From assembly GCA_033064195.1 (NCBI GenBank), contig JARBJD010000095.1, positions 171,716 through 235,715 on the forward strand: a stretch of DNA of 64,000 nt, given 5' to 3'. Shown piece by piece: positions 34,573 through 45,947 of the stretch. The translations under genes were made by a program, and so were the position numbers. Positions within the stretch are counted from its first letter, which is position 1. Each line of letters starts with the position of its first letter. Source of the stretch: Blattamonas nauphoetae (taxonomy: Eukaryota > Preaxostyla > Oxymonadida). The notes under the pieces are model-generated. The model was given only the letters and a program-made list of their open reading frames with translations. It was not told the DNA's origin and ran no database searches.

Positions 34573-36138
34573 TCACCCAGTTTGATCCCTCCCGCCCCTC
34601 CTCTCCCTCTTCGCTCGCATGAGGTCGTCCATCAGTGTCTGGTTCGGGAGAGCAGTCTCGGGGAGTCTCGTGATGGTGTGCGCCTTCTTCTCCGTCGGCA
34701 TGAACACAGCTGAATACAGTCTGACCACAAACTCCTCCTCGCTGCTCTGTGGACTCGCAATCGACGTCGGGAGCGTGGTCGTCGCTGACAACACCGACGC
34801 TGCTGTCGACGTGTTTGTCTGCCGCGATCGAACCGACTTGAACGCCGTCGGGTTCACAGCAGCCTCGAGAGCGTCTGACGGGACAGGAGCAGTGTAAGTG
34901 GAGAGAGGGTTGGAGGCAGTGGAGGAGAGGGGGACGTGGAGGGAGACAGGCAGACTCCGCCCACTCCAACTCGCAGCCATCTCGCTCGTCTGCTCTTCGT
35001 ACTTGTCCTGCTCGATCTCGCGTCGGAGGTCGGCCACACACTGCTGGAAGAGCAGACGCAGCCACTCCCGCTCTTCGATGTCGCGAGCCTCTGTCTTCTG
35101 CAGCATCTGGTATGTTTGGTGCAGCTCGGCAAGTTCTCCGCGCAGATCATCCAGCGTGTCGTGCAGCTCTTCCGTCGTCGCTTCCTTCATCGATTGTGAG
35201 AGTGACGTGTTTGTCGATGACCGACGCGATGTCTGTTCCATGCCACGTGTTCGTGCTTTTGGTGTCTGGCTGAGCTTAAATTGTCTGCTGACAGCGTCGA
35301 TGAGGTTTTCAGAAACAGCAGTTGGAGCAGGAGAGCCAGCTGTGCTGCTTCGTTTTGTTGTTTGAGTTTTGGGTTTGGAGCGAGTTCTCGTCTTTCTTTC
35401 CACAAAAGTGGACGACTGATCCATTTGTTCGTATTGAGACGATTCCAGAAGTCTGTTTGTCATCCTTTCTTTGAGTGCTTCTTCAAGTTTCGCTTCAAGT
35501 ACGATATTCTGTCTTTCCAGCTGAAATGAATAATGGGGATGAAAATTGGATACATTTTGAACGGTCTCTTGCATCTGCACCATTTCTTCACGAATCTCGT
35601 TGATGGACATAATTCGCCGGCCGAGTTCTTTGGACATTGTGTCACTGAGTCCATAAACCCTTTCAATTTCCATCTGTGTAGCCGCTAAGGTACGACGAAG
35701 TTCCTGATACTTTTTGAGCCAGAAATCTGTGTCAGTTGTGCTTTCTTCGGGGGGCCTGTTGGCAGGATCAGCCATCTCTCTCAATCGATCCTTAAAAAGA
35801 GCCATGAGTTGGCGTTTTTGTTTTTGTGCCTTCTGAGAGTATTTATACTGGAGCGCATCAATTTTATCATTGATATCTGTGTGGAGTGTCTTTATTTGTC
35901 CAACTTCATCAAGAGGAGCCTGGGTTTGCTTTTCAGGACTATATTCTCTTTCTCTCAACTCAAAAGGATAGTCGGGGATAACAGGGTCTGTTGGAACTAC
36001 CCATTGATACTTTGAAGGGTCATGTTCGTTGAGTGATTGAGTCTCTTCAAGGCGGTCGTTCATTGACGGGGTACGTGGTGTTCCAATTCGATTTTTAATG
36101 GAAGAACTCGATTTAACAGGGGTTGCAAGAAATGTCAT
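34573..36138 (-). CDS. Coiled-coil protein of unknown function (521 aa)
   Basis: Single exon. Two predicted coiled-coil regions are separated by a basic Ser/Thr-rich linker: about residues 85-230 (many K/E/Q heptads, ending LERQNIVLEAKLEEALKER) and about 325-390, ending with the stretch EEREWLRLLFQQCVADLRREI. That last pattern, a helix with E-R-x-x-L-R-x-L-F-x-x-C, occurs in several ciliary coiled-coil proteins, but I cannot name the family. The N-terminal 60 residues are disordered with SP/TP sites. The C-terminus is Arg-rich. The 5' half is AT-rich and the 3' half strongly GC-rich, with the change near 35280. Confidence 0.6.
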   Translation of the reverse strand: MTFLATPVKSSSSIKNRIGTPRTPSMNDRLEETQSLNEHDPSKYQWVVPTDPVIPDYPFELREREYSPEKQTQAPLDEVGQIKTLHTDINDKIDALQYKYSQKAQKQKRQLMALFKDRLREMADPANRPPEESTTDTDFWLKKYQELRRTLAATQMEIERVYGLSDTMSKELGRRIMSINEIREEMVQMQETVQNVSNFHPHYSFQLERQNIVLEAKLEEALKERMTNRLLESSQYEQMDQSSTFVERKTRTRSKPKTQTTKRSSTAGSPAPTAVSENLIDAVSRQFKLSQTPKARTRGMEQTSRRSSTNTSLSQSMKEATTEELHDTLDDLRGELAELHQTYQMLQKTEARDIEEREWLRLLFQQCVADLRREIEQDKYEEQTSEMAASWSGRSLPVSLHVPLSSTASNPLSTYTAPVPSDALEAAVNPTAFKSVRSRQTNTSTAASVLSATTTLPTSIASPQSSEEEFVVRLYSAVFMPTEKKAHTITRLPETALPNQTLMDDLMRAKRERRGGRDQTG

Positions 36139-36257
36139 TCCAATTCAGCGATTTCTAGATGAAAACGTTGTGTTGAAAAACCAGTGATGGGAAGATCAGA
36201 ATCTTGCCACGAAAAAACTGTGACTTATTCAGATATTATCCTTAACACACATACTAT

Positions 36258-36669
36258 TTGTTTCATTTGCCTCAACGTGCAATGACTCTACATGATCAAT
36301 CGACCGTCAGTACTCACGAAAGCCACTCCAAACTAGCTCTCCAAAAAACGCTGTCTTCTTATCTTTCTCGTCTTGACTGGTTTTTTGGAACGGCATCTAC
36401 TCGTTCAGATCTCGTAAATCGCGTCATTTTTGGTTTTTCTATGTTCCTTCTAATCAGTATTCTTCTCATGTACTCGTTGCTTATCGGACACGAAATTGAC
36501 AGGCAAGTAGATGTTGTTCCTTATTCAGACTTTCCTCTCATTGACGGGTTCATCCCTTTGCCGAGTCGAGCTTTATGAAGAGCAAGCTCTGGTTCCTTGT
36601 CTCAGAACGAAAAATGATGGAGAGCAAAAACTTGTTCCTTCTGATTGGATGGTGCTGATTTCTCTATGA
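36258..36669 (+). CDS. Small single-pass membrane protein, unknown
   Basis: Exons 36258-36506 and 36529-36669 with a 22-nt intron (GTAGAT..TTCAG) make 130 codons ending at TGA 36667-36669. Without splicing the frame would stop at 36578 in Pro/Leu-rich sequence; the spliced tail is more protein-like. One clear hydrophobic segment lies at about residues 53-75 (VIFGFSMFLLISILLMYSLLI), and the N-terminal side is Ser/Thr-rich. After the membrane span comes a Cys-containing segment of about 45 residues (SSLCRVELYEEQALVPCL). A second ATG at codon 9 is an alternative start. I do not recognise the family. It could be a small ER or tail-type protein. Confidence 0.5.
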
Positions 36670-36765
36670 TAGTAATCAGATTACTTCCAAAACATAACGA
36701 CATTTCACTTTTATAAAATGGATGACCCATCAATTATTGTCGTGGAATGAATGAAATGAATCGGC

Positions 36766-38040
36766 TTACGCCCCTGTCTTGGTGAGGATATCGGAGCCGA
36801 CATTCGTGTGGATATCTTTCGGTTGTGCTTCTCCAAAGGGATTAACTTTCGCCTTCTTTTCAATCTTGACAGTGAGATCCATCTTCACTTTCTCACCAGG
36901 TGGACCTTCTTCACGTGGTGGAGCATTAGGTTCTCTTCGTTCGCCGTACCCTCCTCTTCTTTCACCATATCCTCCTGAACGTTCGCCATAGCCTCCCCTT
37001 CTCTCGCCATACCCTCCACGTCGATCTCCATACCCTCCCCTTCTCTCGCCATATCCTCCTCGATCTTCACCATCTCGATCATCGTCTCCATATCTTCTGC
37101 CACCATATCCACCTGATCGTTCGCCGTATCCCCCTCTTCTTTCACCATACCCTCCTGAACGGTCGCCATATCCTCCTCCTCTTCTGTCTCCATATCCCCC
37201 TCCTCGTCGATCGCCATACCCTCCTCCTCTTCCACCCCCATACCCTCCTCTTCGATCTCCATATCCTCCACGCCTTTCACCGTATCCGCCACGATCTTCA
37301 CGTGGTTCACGTGGTTGAGGCTTTGGCTTCTCTTTCTGCTCAAGATCGACAGAGATGGAGCATCCCTCAATGACTTTGCGAGACTGTTCGAGGGCACGCT
37401 TGAGAGATTCCTGGTCTTCGAAGGTGAGCTTGAATCCAGGCTCGTGTCCATCGTATGGGTCGATGTCGACGATCTTCAAATGAAATGAAGGGCAACGAGA
37501 ATGAACATACTGCGCAACCTTGATCCTCAAAGAACTGTCCGGTTTGCAGCATATCGTAGTTGGATGGAAGGCGAGTGGCAATCACGATGAAGGGCCCCTC
37601 TGTTGGAAGTGCGTCTTCTTCCTCTGCTCGACCCCAGCTCACGTTCTCATGGCGTGTTCTTTCATAGCGAGGAGGTCCATCAGCATTTGAGAAGCGATGA
37701 CCACCATCTTCGCGCTGACTGCGGATCATTTGGTCTCGACGACGCAAATCTTGGTTTCCACGGGAGCCGTAATTGTCACGACCACCACGATAGTAACCAC
37801 CACCGCCACGTTGGTCGCGGTCATCATAGCGTCTGTCGCCTCGGTCGTAGTCGTCCTCTTGGTGGCGCGGTTGGGGTTGGTATTCTTCTTGTTGGTCGCC
37901 TTCGTCTACAGGGAAAACGAAGGAAGATTTCAGGGAAAGGAAAGCACAATGAGCAATCCAAAACAAATACCATCTCCCCAATTTCCGGAACTATCTCCAA
38001 AAACATTGATTGGAGTTTTGATTTGTTTTTTGGTTGACAT
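36766..38040 (-). CDS. EIF4B: eIF4B-like RNA-binding translation factor
   Basis: Predicted stimulator of eIF4A helicase during ribosome scanning. Exons 37971-38040, 37511-37905, 36766-37473; introns 65 and 37 nt; 391 codons. The N-terminus ends in SSGNWGDDEGDQ, a short acidic patch like the eIF4B start. An Arg/Gly/Tyr-rich stretch follows, then an atypical RRM ([20 protein letters not shown], then [20 protein letters not shown]). About residues 190-330 are near-perfect repeats of [14 protein letters not shown], comparable to the DRYG repeats of eIF4B. The end, [17 protein letters not shown], corresponds to the NPFG.A.PR motif of eIF4B. The nucleotide sequence at about 36950-37300 is correspondingly a run of 18-21-bp repeats. 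Confidence 0.72.
36940..37300. repeat. Coding tandem repeats (GGYG[E/D]RR) in the eIF4B-like gene
   Basis: Irregular copies of an 18- to 21-bp unit, read on the minus strand as [14 protein letters not shown] or GGGYGDRR. Copies differ at synonymous and a few non-synonymous positions, so the array is not fresh. It codes for a disordered RNA-binding or condensation-prone segment. Confidence 0.85.
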
Positions 38041-38165
38041 ATCCCTACGGCTTAAGGATCATTGAGAAAAGTAAAAATGAACCAAGAAGCATCAGACATT
38101 AGACAGAAATGGCATACAGTTTTGAGTCAGATCTAAAGAAAGATCAGACAGGGTCAGCCCATAAG

Positions 38166-39248
38166 TTGTGGGAAATGGGACCCAATCTTCTTAACTTTGT
38201 TCCCTCCATAGTTACACTCCTGAAATTGTATCATGCAACTTTCCGTTGTCCATTTCTCAATTTCGCTTCTAAATCACAGAGCCATGTTACCCATATTTCA
38301 TTTTTTGGGCTTCACAAAACACGCGAATTACCAAACCGAAACCCAAAAGTGAAGAAGAATGAATAGATGATGAAAGAACAGAATCGAAGCGAAGCGGGAT
38401 TGCGACGGATCAAAGGTGGTCTGGACAAATTTTCTTGTTTCATTGGTTGATCTGTCTTTTTCATTATTTTGCTCGCTTTTCTTCATTTTTAGACTTTTAT
38501 TGTAGACCTGTCTTACAGGAACAATATACTTGAAGGAATTTCCGAAACATCACGGAAACAAGGAAAAGACAAACTGGGTTGGAGGGATCGCGGACAGAAG
38601 ACTGTATCAAGCACTTCCAGAGTAAAGCATATCTTCATCAACAGGGTATTCTCTTTTTTTCTTCCATAATCGAATCAATATCGTCAAAGAAAACAGGCTC
38701 AAGTGCGGCAGTCACTCGTGAAATGAGCCATCCCTATCTCACGATCGCTTCAGTGGAAGTTTCTAATTTTCTAGAATTGATAACGATGAACAGTATTAAT
38801 CAGTTACACACCATATTTAGCACTTTCTACTGACGAGTTTCCACGGGGTGAAACCGCCTCCAATTATCGCTACACATCCGAAGATCAGCGTTGATGACTA
38901 CGCCAGCTTCTTGACTTCGAATGCAATAGTCTGACATTCTTTTCTCATTTCCTCACTCTCCTTTTATCAAAAAGTGAAGATCTTCCGTTGATGCCAATTT
39001 CCTCAAATAAAAGGAATGTCATCTCGACAACTAGAATTTTGGAGAACATTAACCTCTATTTCAACAACAGTGCGGGCTAAAATACTTTTACAATTTTTTG
39101 TGGAGAAAAAGTCTCATTTTCAGTGTTCGATTTCTGGATATTAAAGCATTTTCACGTTTAATGGACACTATTTCTGAAATAGTCATGAGTGATTAGTGGT
39201 CTCCAAAAAATTAGGAAGGATACAAAAGTTGGGTCCCATTTCACACAG
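38166..39248. repeat. Inverted repeat pair (arms 38166-38185 and 39229-39248)
   Basis: The left arm reads TTGTGGGAAATGGGACCCAA. The reverse complement of the right arm reads CTGTGTGAAATGGGACCCAA, so 18 of 20 positions agree. Weaker similarity continues outward on both sides. The arms are about 1.04 kb apart. No transposase-like frame lies between them. Confidence 0.6.
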
Positions 39249-39250
39249 TT

Positions 39251-39773
39251 GACGGGAATGAATTCTGGGCAAGGGTGGACTTTCTGGGCCAAAAAACTCT
39301 AAGTAGTGGCAAAAAAGTTGTGCTCGGCGGGAGTCGAACCCCGAGCACAACAGTCGACAGAGGGGTTGGCTACCGCTAGGCCAAACGCGCCGCACGTTCA
39401 TTTCCAAAAAATTGGTGTCTTGAAGGGAAAACGACCATAGATCGTCACTTCACGATACATCATGATTAATCGCAATGTTTTGATAAATTTTGTGAAAATA
39501 CCAGTCATAATAGTGAAATGATTCAAGATAGCGAAAAGGTGAAGTGATATAGTTCGCCGATCGCCCACATCAAACATGATCGAATGAGCGTGACAGTCTC
39601 TGAGACGATCTTGACACTATTCTCACCATTTTGAAACGAATACCCGTTTTCAACTTTATATGCCACATTATTTCGAGAGAATAGCCTAGTTAAACAATAA
39701 AGTCACAACGCACCTCGATCACCTGTGGCCCAGAAAGTCCACTCGTGCCGAATTCTGAATGACTGTTCCCGCA
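39251..39773. repeat. Inverted repeat pair flanking a 520-bp segment
   Basis: The complement of 39251-39290 and the plus strand at 39727-39773 both start GGCCCAGAAAGTCCAC, then diverge slightly before a shared GAATTC and TTCCCG. The enclosed segment holds the tRNA-like element. The arrangement resembles a non-autonomous DNA element or a segment with duplicated ends. No target-site duplication could be recognised by eye. Confidence 0.55.
39317..39397 (-). tRNA. tRNA-like element (pseudo-tRNA) with intact A and B boxes
   Basis: On the minus strand an A box (TGGCCTAGCGG, within 39369-39386) and a perfect B box (GGTTCGACTCC, complement of 39330-39340) are present at tRNA spacing. The D-arm forms a 5-bp stem (UUGGC/GCCAA). 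The middle loop reads CUGUCGA, which would give a GUC (Asp) anticodon, but its stem does not pair. The T-arm is abnormal: an 11-bp perfect hairpin, GTTGTGCTCGG (39317-39327) against CCGAGCACAAC (39341-39351), encloses the B box. A 5' GUGCGGC could pair with the 3' end only with a GA bulge. It is best read as a tRNA-derived or decayed tRNA locus that pol III might still transcribe. Confidence 0.5.
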
Positions 39774-40029
39774 GTAATTGTGGAAATACAATTTCAATTC
39801 AGTGAGAGAAGAAAATTAAACAAATGTATCAAGTTGCTATATTACCAGTCATGTATATTAAGTGAAGTGAGCGTCGATTCCAGTTATGTATCGGAATTAA
39901 ATCAAGATAATGAAAATTATAAAACGAAAACTGTAGAAATTCGGGAACATGAGAAGAGTCTCGGGGAAGTTGCAGAGAGTTCGAATCAGTCGATCGAAGC
40001 AACAATTCATCTCGACTCGGCAATAGGCA

Positions 40030-43000
40030 CTAGTCTTTGCCGCCGTCCTTGCTGCCGTCCTTGCCCTTTCCGTCTCGTTCCTTGGTCGACCGCTTCTTCT
40101 TCTTCTTCACTTTGAACGTGAGATCCTCCGGAATTGCGAAGCGCCTCAGGTCTGGTCTCCTGGTCCTTGGATCTGGCGACTCAGTGTCCCGATGGGTATT
40201 GTCGTCGGAGGGAGTCGGGGCAGCGTGAGACGAGTCGTTGTGTGCAACGGTCTCGTCAGCTTCGAGCCTCGACTCCAGCTCTTCGAGGGTGGTCGGCTGT
40301 GGCTTCGATTCCTTCGGCGTCTTCTCCGAATCCTCCTTCTTCGACGACGACTTGTCTGATGGGATAGATAACCGCTCGCTCGACTTTGTGGAGTCGATCT
40401 TCGTCTCGCTCTTCTTCTCTTCGTCCGCCCTCCCCTGCTCCTCCGACTGCATCGGGAGTGTGGTGATCGTGTCGAAGGGCACGGTCTGCTGTCCGTCCTG
40501 CAGTCCGTCCTGCAGTCCCAACTCCTCATTCATCTTCTTCTGGTTCATCCAGTCGCGATAATAGTCAACCACAAACGTGCGAACGGGATCTGTGAACCCT
40601 TTCACACGCTGCGGGGCAAGCTCGATGACAATGAATTCAGGCTCGAACTCCGTCTTCCCCTCCGCTGCCTCCTTGTCCTTCCGGATCTGCTCGGCCTCGT
40701 CAATCATCTGCTTCGTCGACTCGCTGATCACAATCTCGTCAGTCTTTGCGAGCGAGCTCAGCCGCGACGCCAAGTTCACATCATCACCCACCATCGTCCA
40801 CTCCAACCTCTGCCTCGCCCCCAAAAACCCAGCGATGGTCCTCCCGGTGTTCAGCCCGATGCTGACACTGAGTGGGGTCGGTGGGAGGCACATGTAGATG
40901 TTCTGTGTGGAGTAGTTTGAGATGTCGTGTGCCGGAATCGGCTCGGGTGGGGCTTTCGGCTTTGGGCCGCGATCGGGAGCGTCCTTCGGCTTGGCCTGGT
41001 ACTCCTTGACCCTCCGACGGTACTCTTGCCGCTGCTTGTCTGCCTCGGCCTTCCGCCGCTGGAAGTCCTCCGCCTCCTTCTCGTAGTGGGCCTTCCTCTC
41101 CTGGTTCCACTTGTTGATGGCGAGCCTGACGTCGAGTGCTGCTCGCACGGCTTGGATGGTGGTCAGTGCAGGCGACTTTTGGATGATCCGCTGCTCCCTC
41201 CGAATCTCTCGTTCGATGCGTTCCTGCTCGATCTGGTCCTTCGTCTTCTTCACTTTGAACTTGGCGAGATTCTCTCTCCCGTCCGTTGTTTCCTTTTCGG
41301 CGCTTTTGGTCAGATTGCCCGACAATTCGTCCTCTTCCTCCGACTCGTCGCTTGAGTCTTCGTCTCCGGCCAAAATATTACCTCCCCAAGTTGCCATCAT
41401 GCACTCGTCGATGAACTTGTCCAAAATCCCGTTGTGCTCGAAAACAATCTTCACGCCTCGTTCAAAGAATGCATTCAGCAGGGAAAAGAGAAGGGTGGCA
41501 TTGGTGACTCCCTTGTGCTCAACAGAGTGTACAAATTCGTCGACGTTTTTCAGCTTTGCGAAGAGGATGGTAGCGTGCTTTACTTCCATACTTTCGCGAT
41601 GAACATGCTGCAAACCTTGCAGCTGATCTTTGTCGTTGAAGTGTCGGTCGTGGTCGATCGACATTTCAGCATTAAATGAAGAATTCCGGAATGTGGACGA
41701 GCTGAGAGATATCGAAGGGTGGAGGCCACGTTGGCTTCCAGTTTCCTTTCCTTCCATTTCATCGTCCTCTTTCTTTTTGGCTTGACGTTTGGCATCCTCT
41801 TTCTTGTTCTTTTTTGCGAACTGCTCAATTGTTTTTGCAGGCAAGAAACGACCAAGCATCTGGTGTTGCCTTTCTTCGTTAAGCATACGTTGGAGAAGCT
41901 GCTGAGATGATATAGCTTTTCCAATGGGAGCAGCAAGTGTCGACACCAGGGAGAGATCTTTGTGATTGAATGCATCCTGGTTGGATGAAGCAAGAAACAA
42001 GGCACCGACAACACTCAATCCATTTTCTGCTCCGTGCTCGTTCCGTTTCGAGTCGAGTTCGTTGAGAGACTGCTGTGAAGCAAACTCGGTGCTTTTGTTT
42101 GTTGATTGGGTGGATCCTGATGAAGACCCGATTAGGGGGACAGCGAGCGCTGAATCGTGGGATTGTGTATGAAGAGATATAGAAGAGTTAAATTTCTCGT
42201 CGCTGCGGGTATCATCGGAGAGGACGGCCTGTTTTCGCTTTCTGGCATAATCAATCAATTTCTTGTCAATCGGAACCTCTGAGCTATCGCCGAGGCTCGA
42301 TTGTTTGTTACGGCTAAAGGCAACTGCCTGTAGTTCATCCACTCCCTCAGGGGTCAGGAAAATAGCTGCACTTTCAGCTTTTGGGAGGAGTTTAAAGATG
42401 ACATCCTGAATAGGAATTGATGATGACAAAAAAGCATACTATGGCTTTTTTGGCCATTTTTTCAAGGTCAGAATCGATTCCAGAGCGATGAAACATGTAT
42501 GTTACGCGTAACCGTTCGTAGTCGCGCTTGAGAATCTCGAGGTCATTGATCTCGTTACTCGGCTTGAAATCTAAATCCGTTTCTTTGATATCAACTCCTC
42601 CACGAACATTTGGGAGTCCTTTTGATCCTGGATCCTCTGACGACGATGATACATGTTCCGTTTTTGTTTTAAATGTGAGGAAGCATGAACCAAGTGCAAT
42701 CCTGTCGCCCGATGTTAGTCGCTCACCAGGAGAGGCTTTATCATCAGGATCCATTTTATTTCTGGAATGCTTGCTTTGTTTCTTTCCGTTTTGAACAAAT
42801 CGACCATCTGGTCCGACAACTTCATAGACTTCTACAGGTTTGGTGTTGACAGTCGTCCCGTTTGAACTATTGCAATCTTTGATGTAGCATTTATGACCGT
42901 GACGATAAATAACTGCATGGAATTTCGATATAGTATTCACATCAATTTTCACGGTGCATCGTTTACTTCTTCCAATAACTGTCCGGGTATCTCTCAATTG

Positions 43001-43352
43001 GTAACTGATTTCTTGGTCTTGATCGCTCCGATAGACTAAGATTCCGATCGTCCGGACGGTATCTCGTCCTTCAAAAGAGGCGCTTCGTTCCTGGATGAAA
43101 GAGGTATTGAGTGATTAGAGCGAAATTTCAACGGTAAAACAAGATGATATCAAAGAGGAATGAAAACACAAAGATTTTAAACCATGGAAAGAACTCGAAG
43201 CGCTTATGAAGCCTTTTGATGTAGGATCTCGGTCAATGATCAACCCACCCCAGAACTTTTTGGTTCAAGAAAAATGACTTTGGGAGATATGCATCATACA
43301 AAGCTGACAGACACTTCAAGGTCTCATCGGATTCCTGTTTAGTGACTGACAT
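40030..43352 (-). CDS. FHA-GAF-class III nucleotidyl cyclase-like protein, cyclase probably degenerate
   Basis: Secure exons are 42440-about 43100 and 40030-42405 (34-nt intron, donor GTATGC). A first exon at the ATG at 43350-43352 is likely, but its joins are unresolved. Order: FHA domain (TVIGRSKRCTVKID..ISKFHAVI..DCNSSNGT), a GAF-like domain (AESAAIFLTPEG..ALAVPLIG), then a class III cyclase core. In the core the metal-binding Asp motifs are altered: ILFAKL stands where ILFADI is usual, and KFIDECMMATWG where KFIGDAVMAVFG is usual. The NLASR stretch (MVGDDVNLASRL) keeps the Asn/Arg transition-state residues. A charged insert of about 165 residues splits the core. The C-tail is Lys/Asp-rich. 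A regulatory or scaffold role is more likely than catalysis. Confidence 0.78.
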
Positions 43353-43374
43353 GATGGATTTTGCTTGGTAAGAA

Positions 43375-44605
43375 GTGAGAGCAAACAGTACCTCTCCAAC
43401 ATGGGTCGATCAAAATCCCAGCCATCTCCATTCAATGTCTCTCACAAAAAATAAATCGTACACATGCAATTTGCCAAGTCCTAAACCATTTATCACACGA
43501 TACTTCAAGCATAGATTCGTCACTGGTTCTCTCTCCTTTCTCATTAAATTCACTTATCTCTCAGATGTATCGGCAAAATATTGCCTCGATCAGTACCAAT
43601 TCATCCATTCTAATGGGTATTTACCTCCATTTTGTTCATCTCTTCCAATTTCTCTTCATCACAACTCTTCTTTCAGTCTAATCGTTGTCGGTCTCGCACC
43701 AACTCATCCTGCACTCCTTCCACCACAATATCGCTTGCAATACAATGTGCATCCAAAAACTCCAGAACACTTCTCTAATTTTGAATATCTTACTCGTCTG
43801 GACTTTCTCAATGTGTTATGATCTTTATCTCTTACAGAAGAATCTTACGAAGGATATTCTATTACTAAAGTTGATTTTGGAGTTGGTTCAGCAAACCGTG
43901 AGCAACAAACAATCCGAGGAAAGAAGAAAAGAGTATCTCCCCCTTTTCATTCATTCACTGGCAGGGCGCTCTCTTCATCGAACCGAATACCGTCATTTGC
44001 CACATTCACACGTCTGGTGGGGCCGTCTACTCGTTCCACTCGTGCATTAGTGGGAACCTGTTTGAGATCAACACCCAGCTCACCCACAATCCGAATCTAC
44101 TCCTCACAAATGTATGCTCTCTTCCTCGCTCATGCCACAGCCCTCTACGATTGGATATATTGCCATACTCTCGCCCAGACGGGGATTTTTGGATTCTGTT
44201 CGATATCTCTCTCCATTTGAGTATCTCCACCACACCACGAGGCATCGCCATCAAAAGCACATTTCTCCTTTCTTTGAACCATCTATCCTCGCTGCAGCTG
44301 AGCGCAGACTCGCTGAACTTCCCCAGGAACAACCTTTGGAAGAAGCTCACGCCACACTCCAACCACAGCCGCCGATTGACGATTCGACCCACCCCAACCA
44401 GCCCATCAAACGAGAGGAGTCCTCGTCTGAGACCACTTTCGATGTCGTTGCGGCGAGTGCTTTTGCGTGTCCCCGGACAGATTGTCCGACACGACTCACT
44501 CACGAGTCACTGTTCCAATTTTTCAGCAATAAGGGAAACAAACAGTGGCAGAAGAAATGGATGAATGGTTTGGGGATGTTTGAATCTGAGAAAGCTTCAG
44601 GTTAA
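43375..44605 (+). CDS. ABITRAM: Abitram (FAM206A/Simiate) homologue
   Basis: Six exons: 43375-43525, 43565-43616, 43677-43795, 43838-43932, 43965-44111, 44141-44605 (introns 39, 60, 42, 32 and 29 nt), 343 codons from 43375. A second in-frame ATG at 43435 is closer to the family's N-terminus and leaves 83 bp to the divergent cyclase-like gene instead of 22 bp. Family blocks: ITRYFKHRF..DVSAKYCLDQYQFIHSNG, then APTHPAL, GRALFIEPNTVICHIHTSGG-like core, ISGNLFEIN, and PSTIGYIAILSP. Animal Abitram is a small GcvH-fold protein linked to actin binding and transcription. This one has about 100 extra disordered residues at its C-terminus. Confidence 0.82.
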
Positions 44606-44780
44606 GAATGCTTTTTCGATCAATTTGACCATTTCCCGACAATCATTCTGTCCATTCATCTTTCTCAATATCAGTTTAACAACAGTGATCAAACTTTCAG
44701 CGTTTTTTGATCGTATTCAACTGTTTTTTTGCTTTTCGTATCATCTCACCCACACTTTTTTTGAAAGTGGTCAGCTGTGA

Positions 44781-45736
<956 letters not shown>

Positions 45737-45947
45737 GAGAATTTCGCTACTCTTGCTCTTATGCCACCAGATATGTATGGACTTGATCCAAAATTTTTCA
45801 AGTTTACCTCTTTTTTCAATCGATTCATTACAAACAGACTATCATCCATTGGATCCTGTGGAACAGTGAGCTTCTCGCCTAAAAAGACCTGTTTTCTCAA
45901 TGCTTATAGATGCAAGGTTGTGAAATGAAGACTGAAAAGAAACAAAA

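Larger units (their letters stand above)
38041..40029. other. Gene-poor 2-kb interval with inverted repeats and a tRNA-like element
   Basis: No convincing protein gene is seen; the open frames here (for example 38109-38366, 38579-38833, 39759-40115) have no family resemblance and biased composition. The interval is AT-rich, contrasting with the GC-rich ends of both flanking genes. It contains the tRNA-like element at 39317-39397 and two sets of inverted repeats (38166-38185 with 39229-39248, and 39251-39290 with 39727-39773). It looks like an insertion site for small non-autonomous elements. Confidence 0.7.

Noticed and set aside
38109-38833. Plus-strand frames in the gene-poor interval.
   Set aside because: Short, AT-driven composition, no recognisable domains, and part of one lies in an inverted repeat arm.
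39317-39397. A normal functional tRNA-Asp(GUC).
   Set aside because: The anticodon stem does not pair and the T-arm and acceptor stem cannot form a standard cloverleaf.
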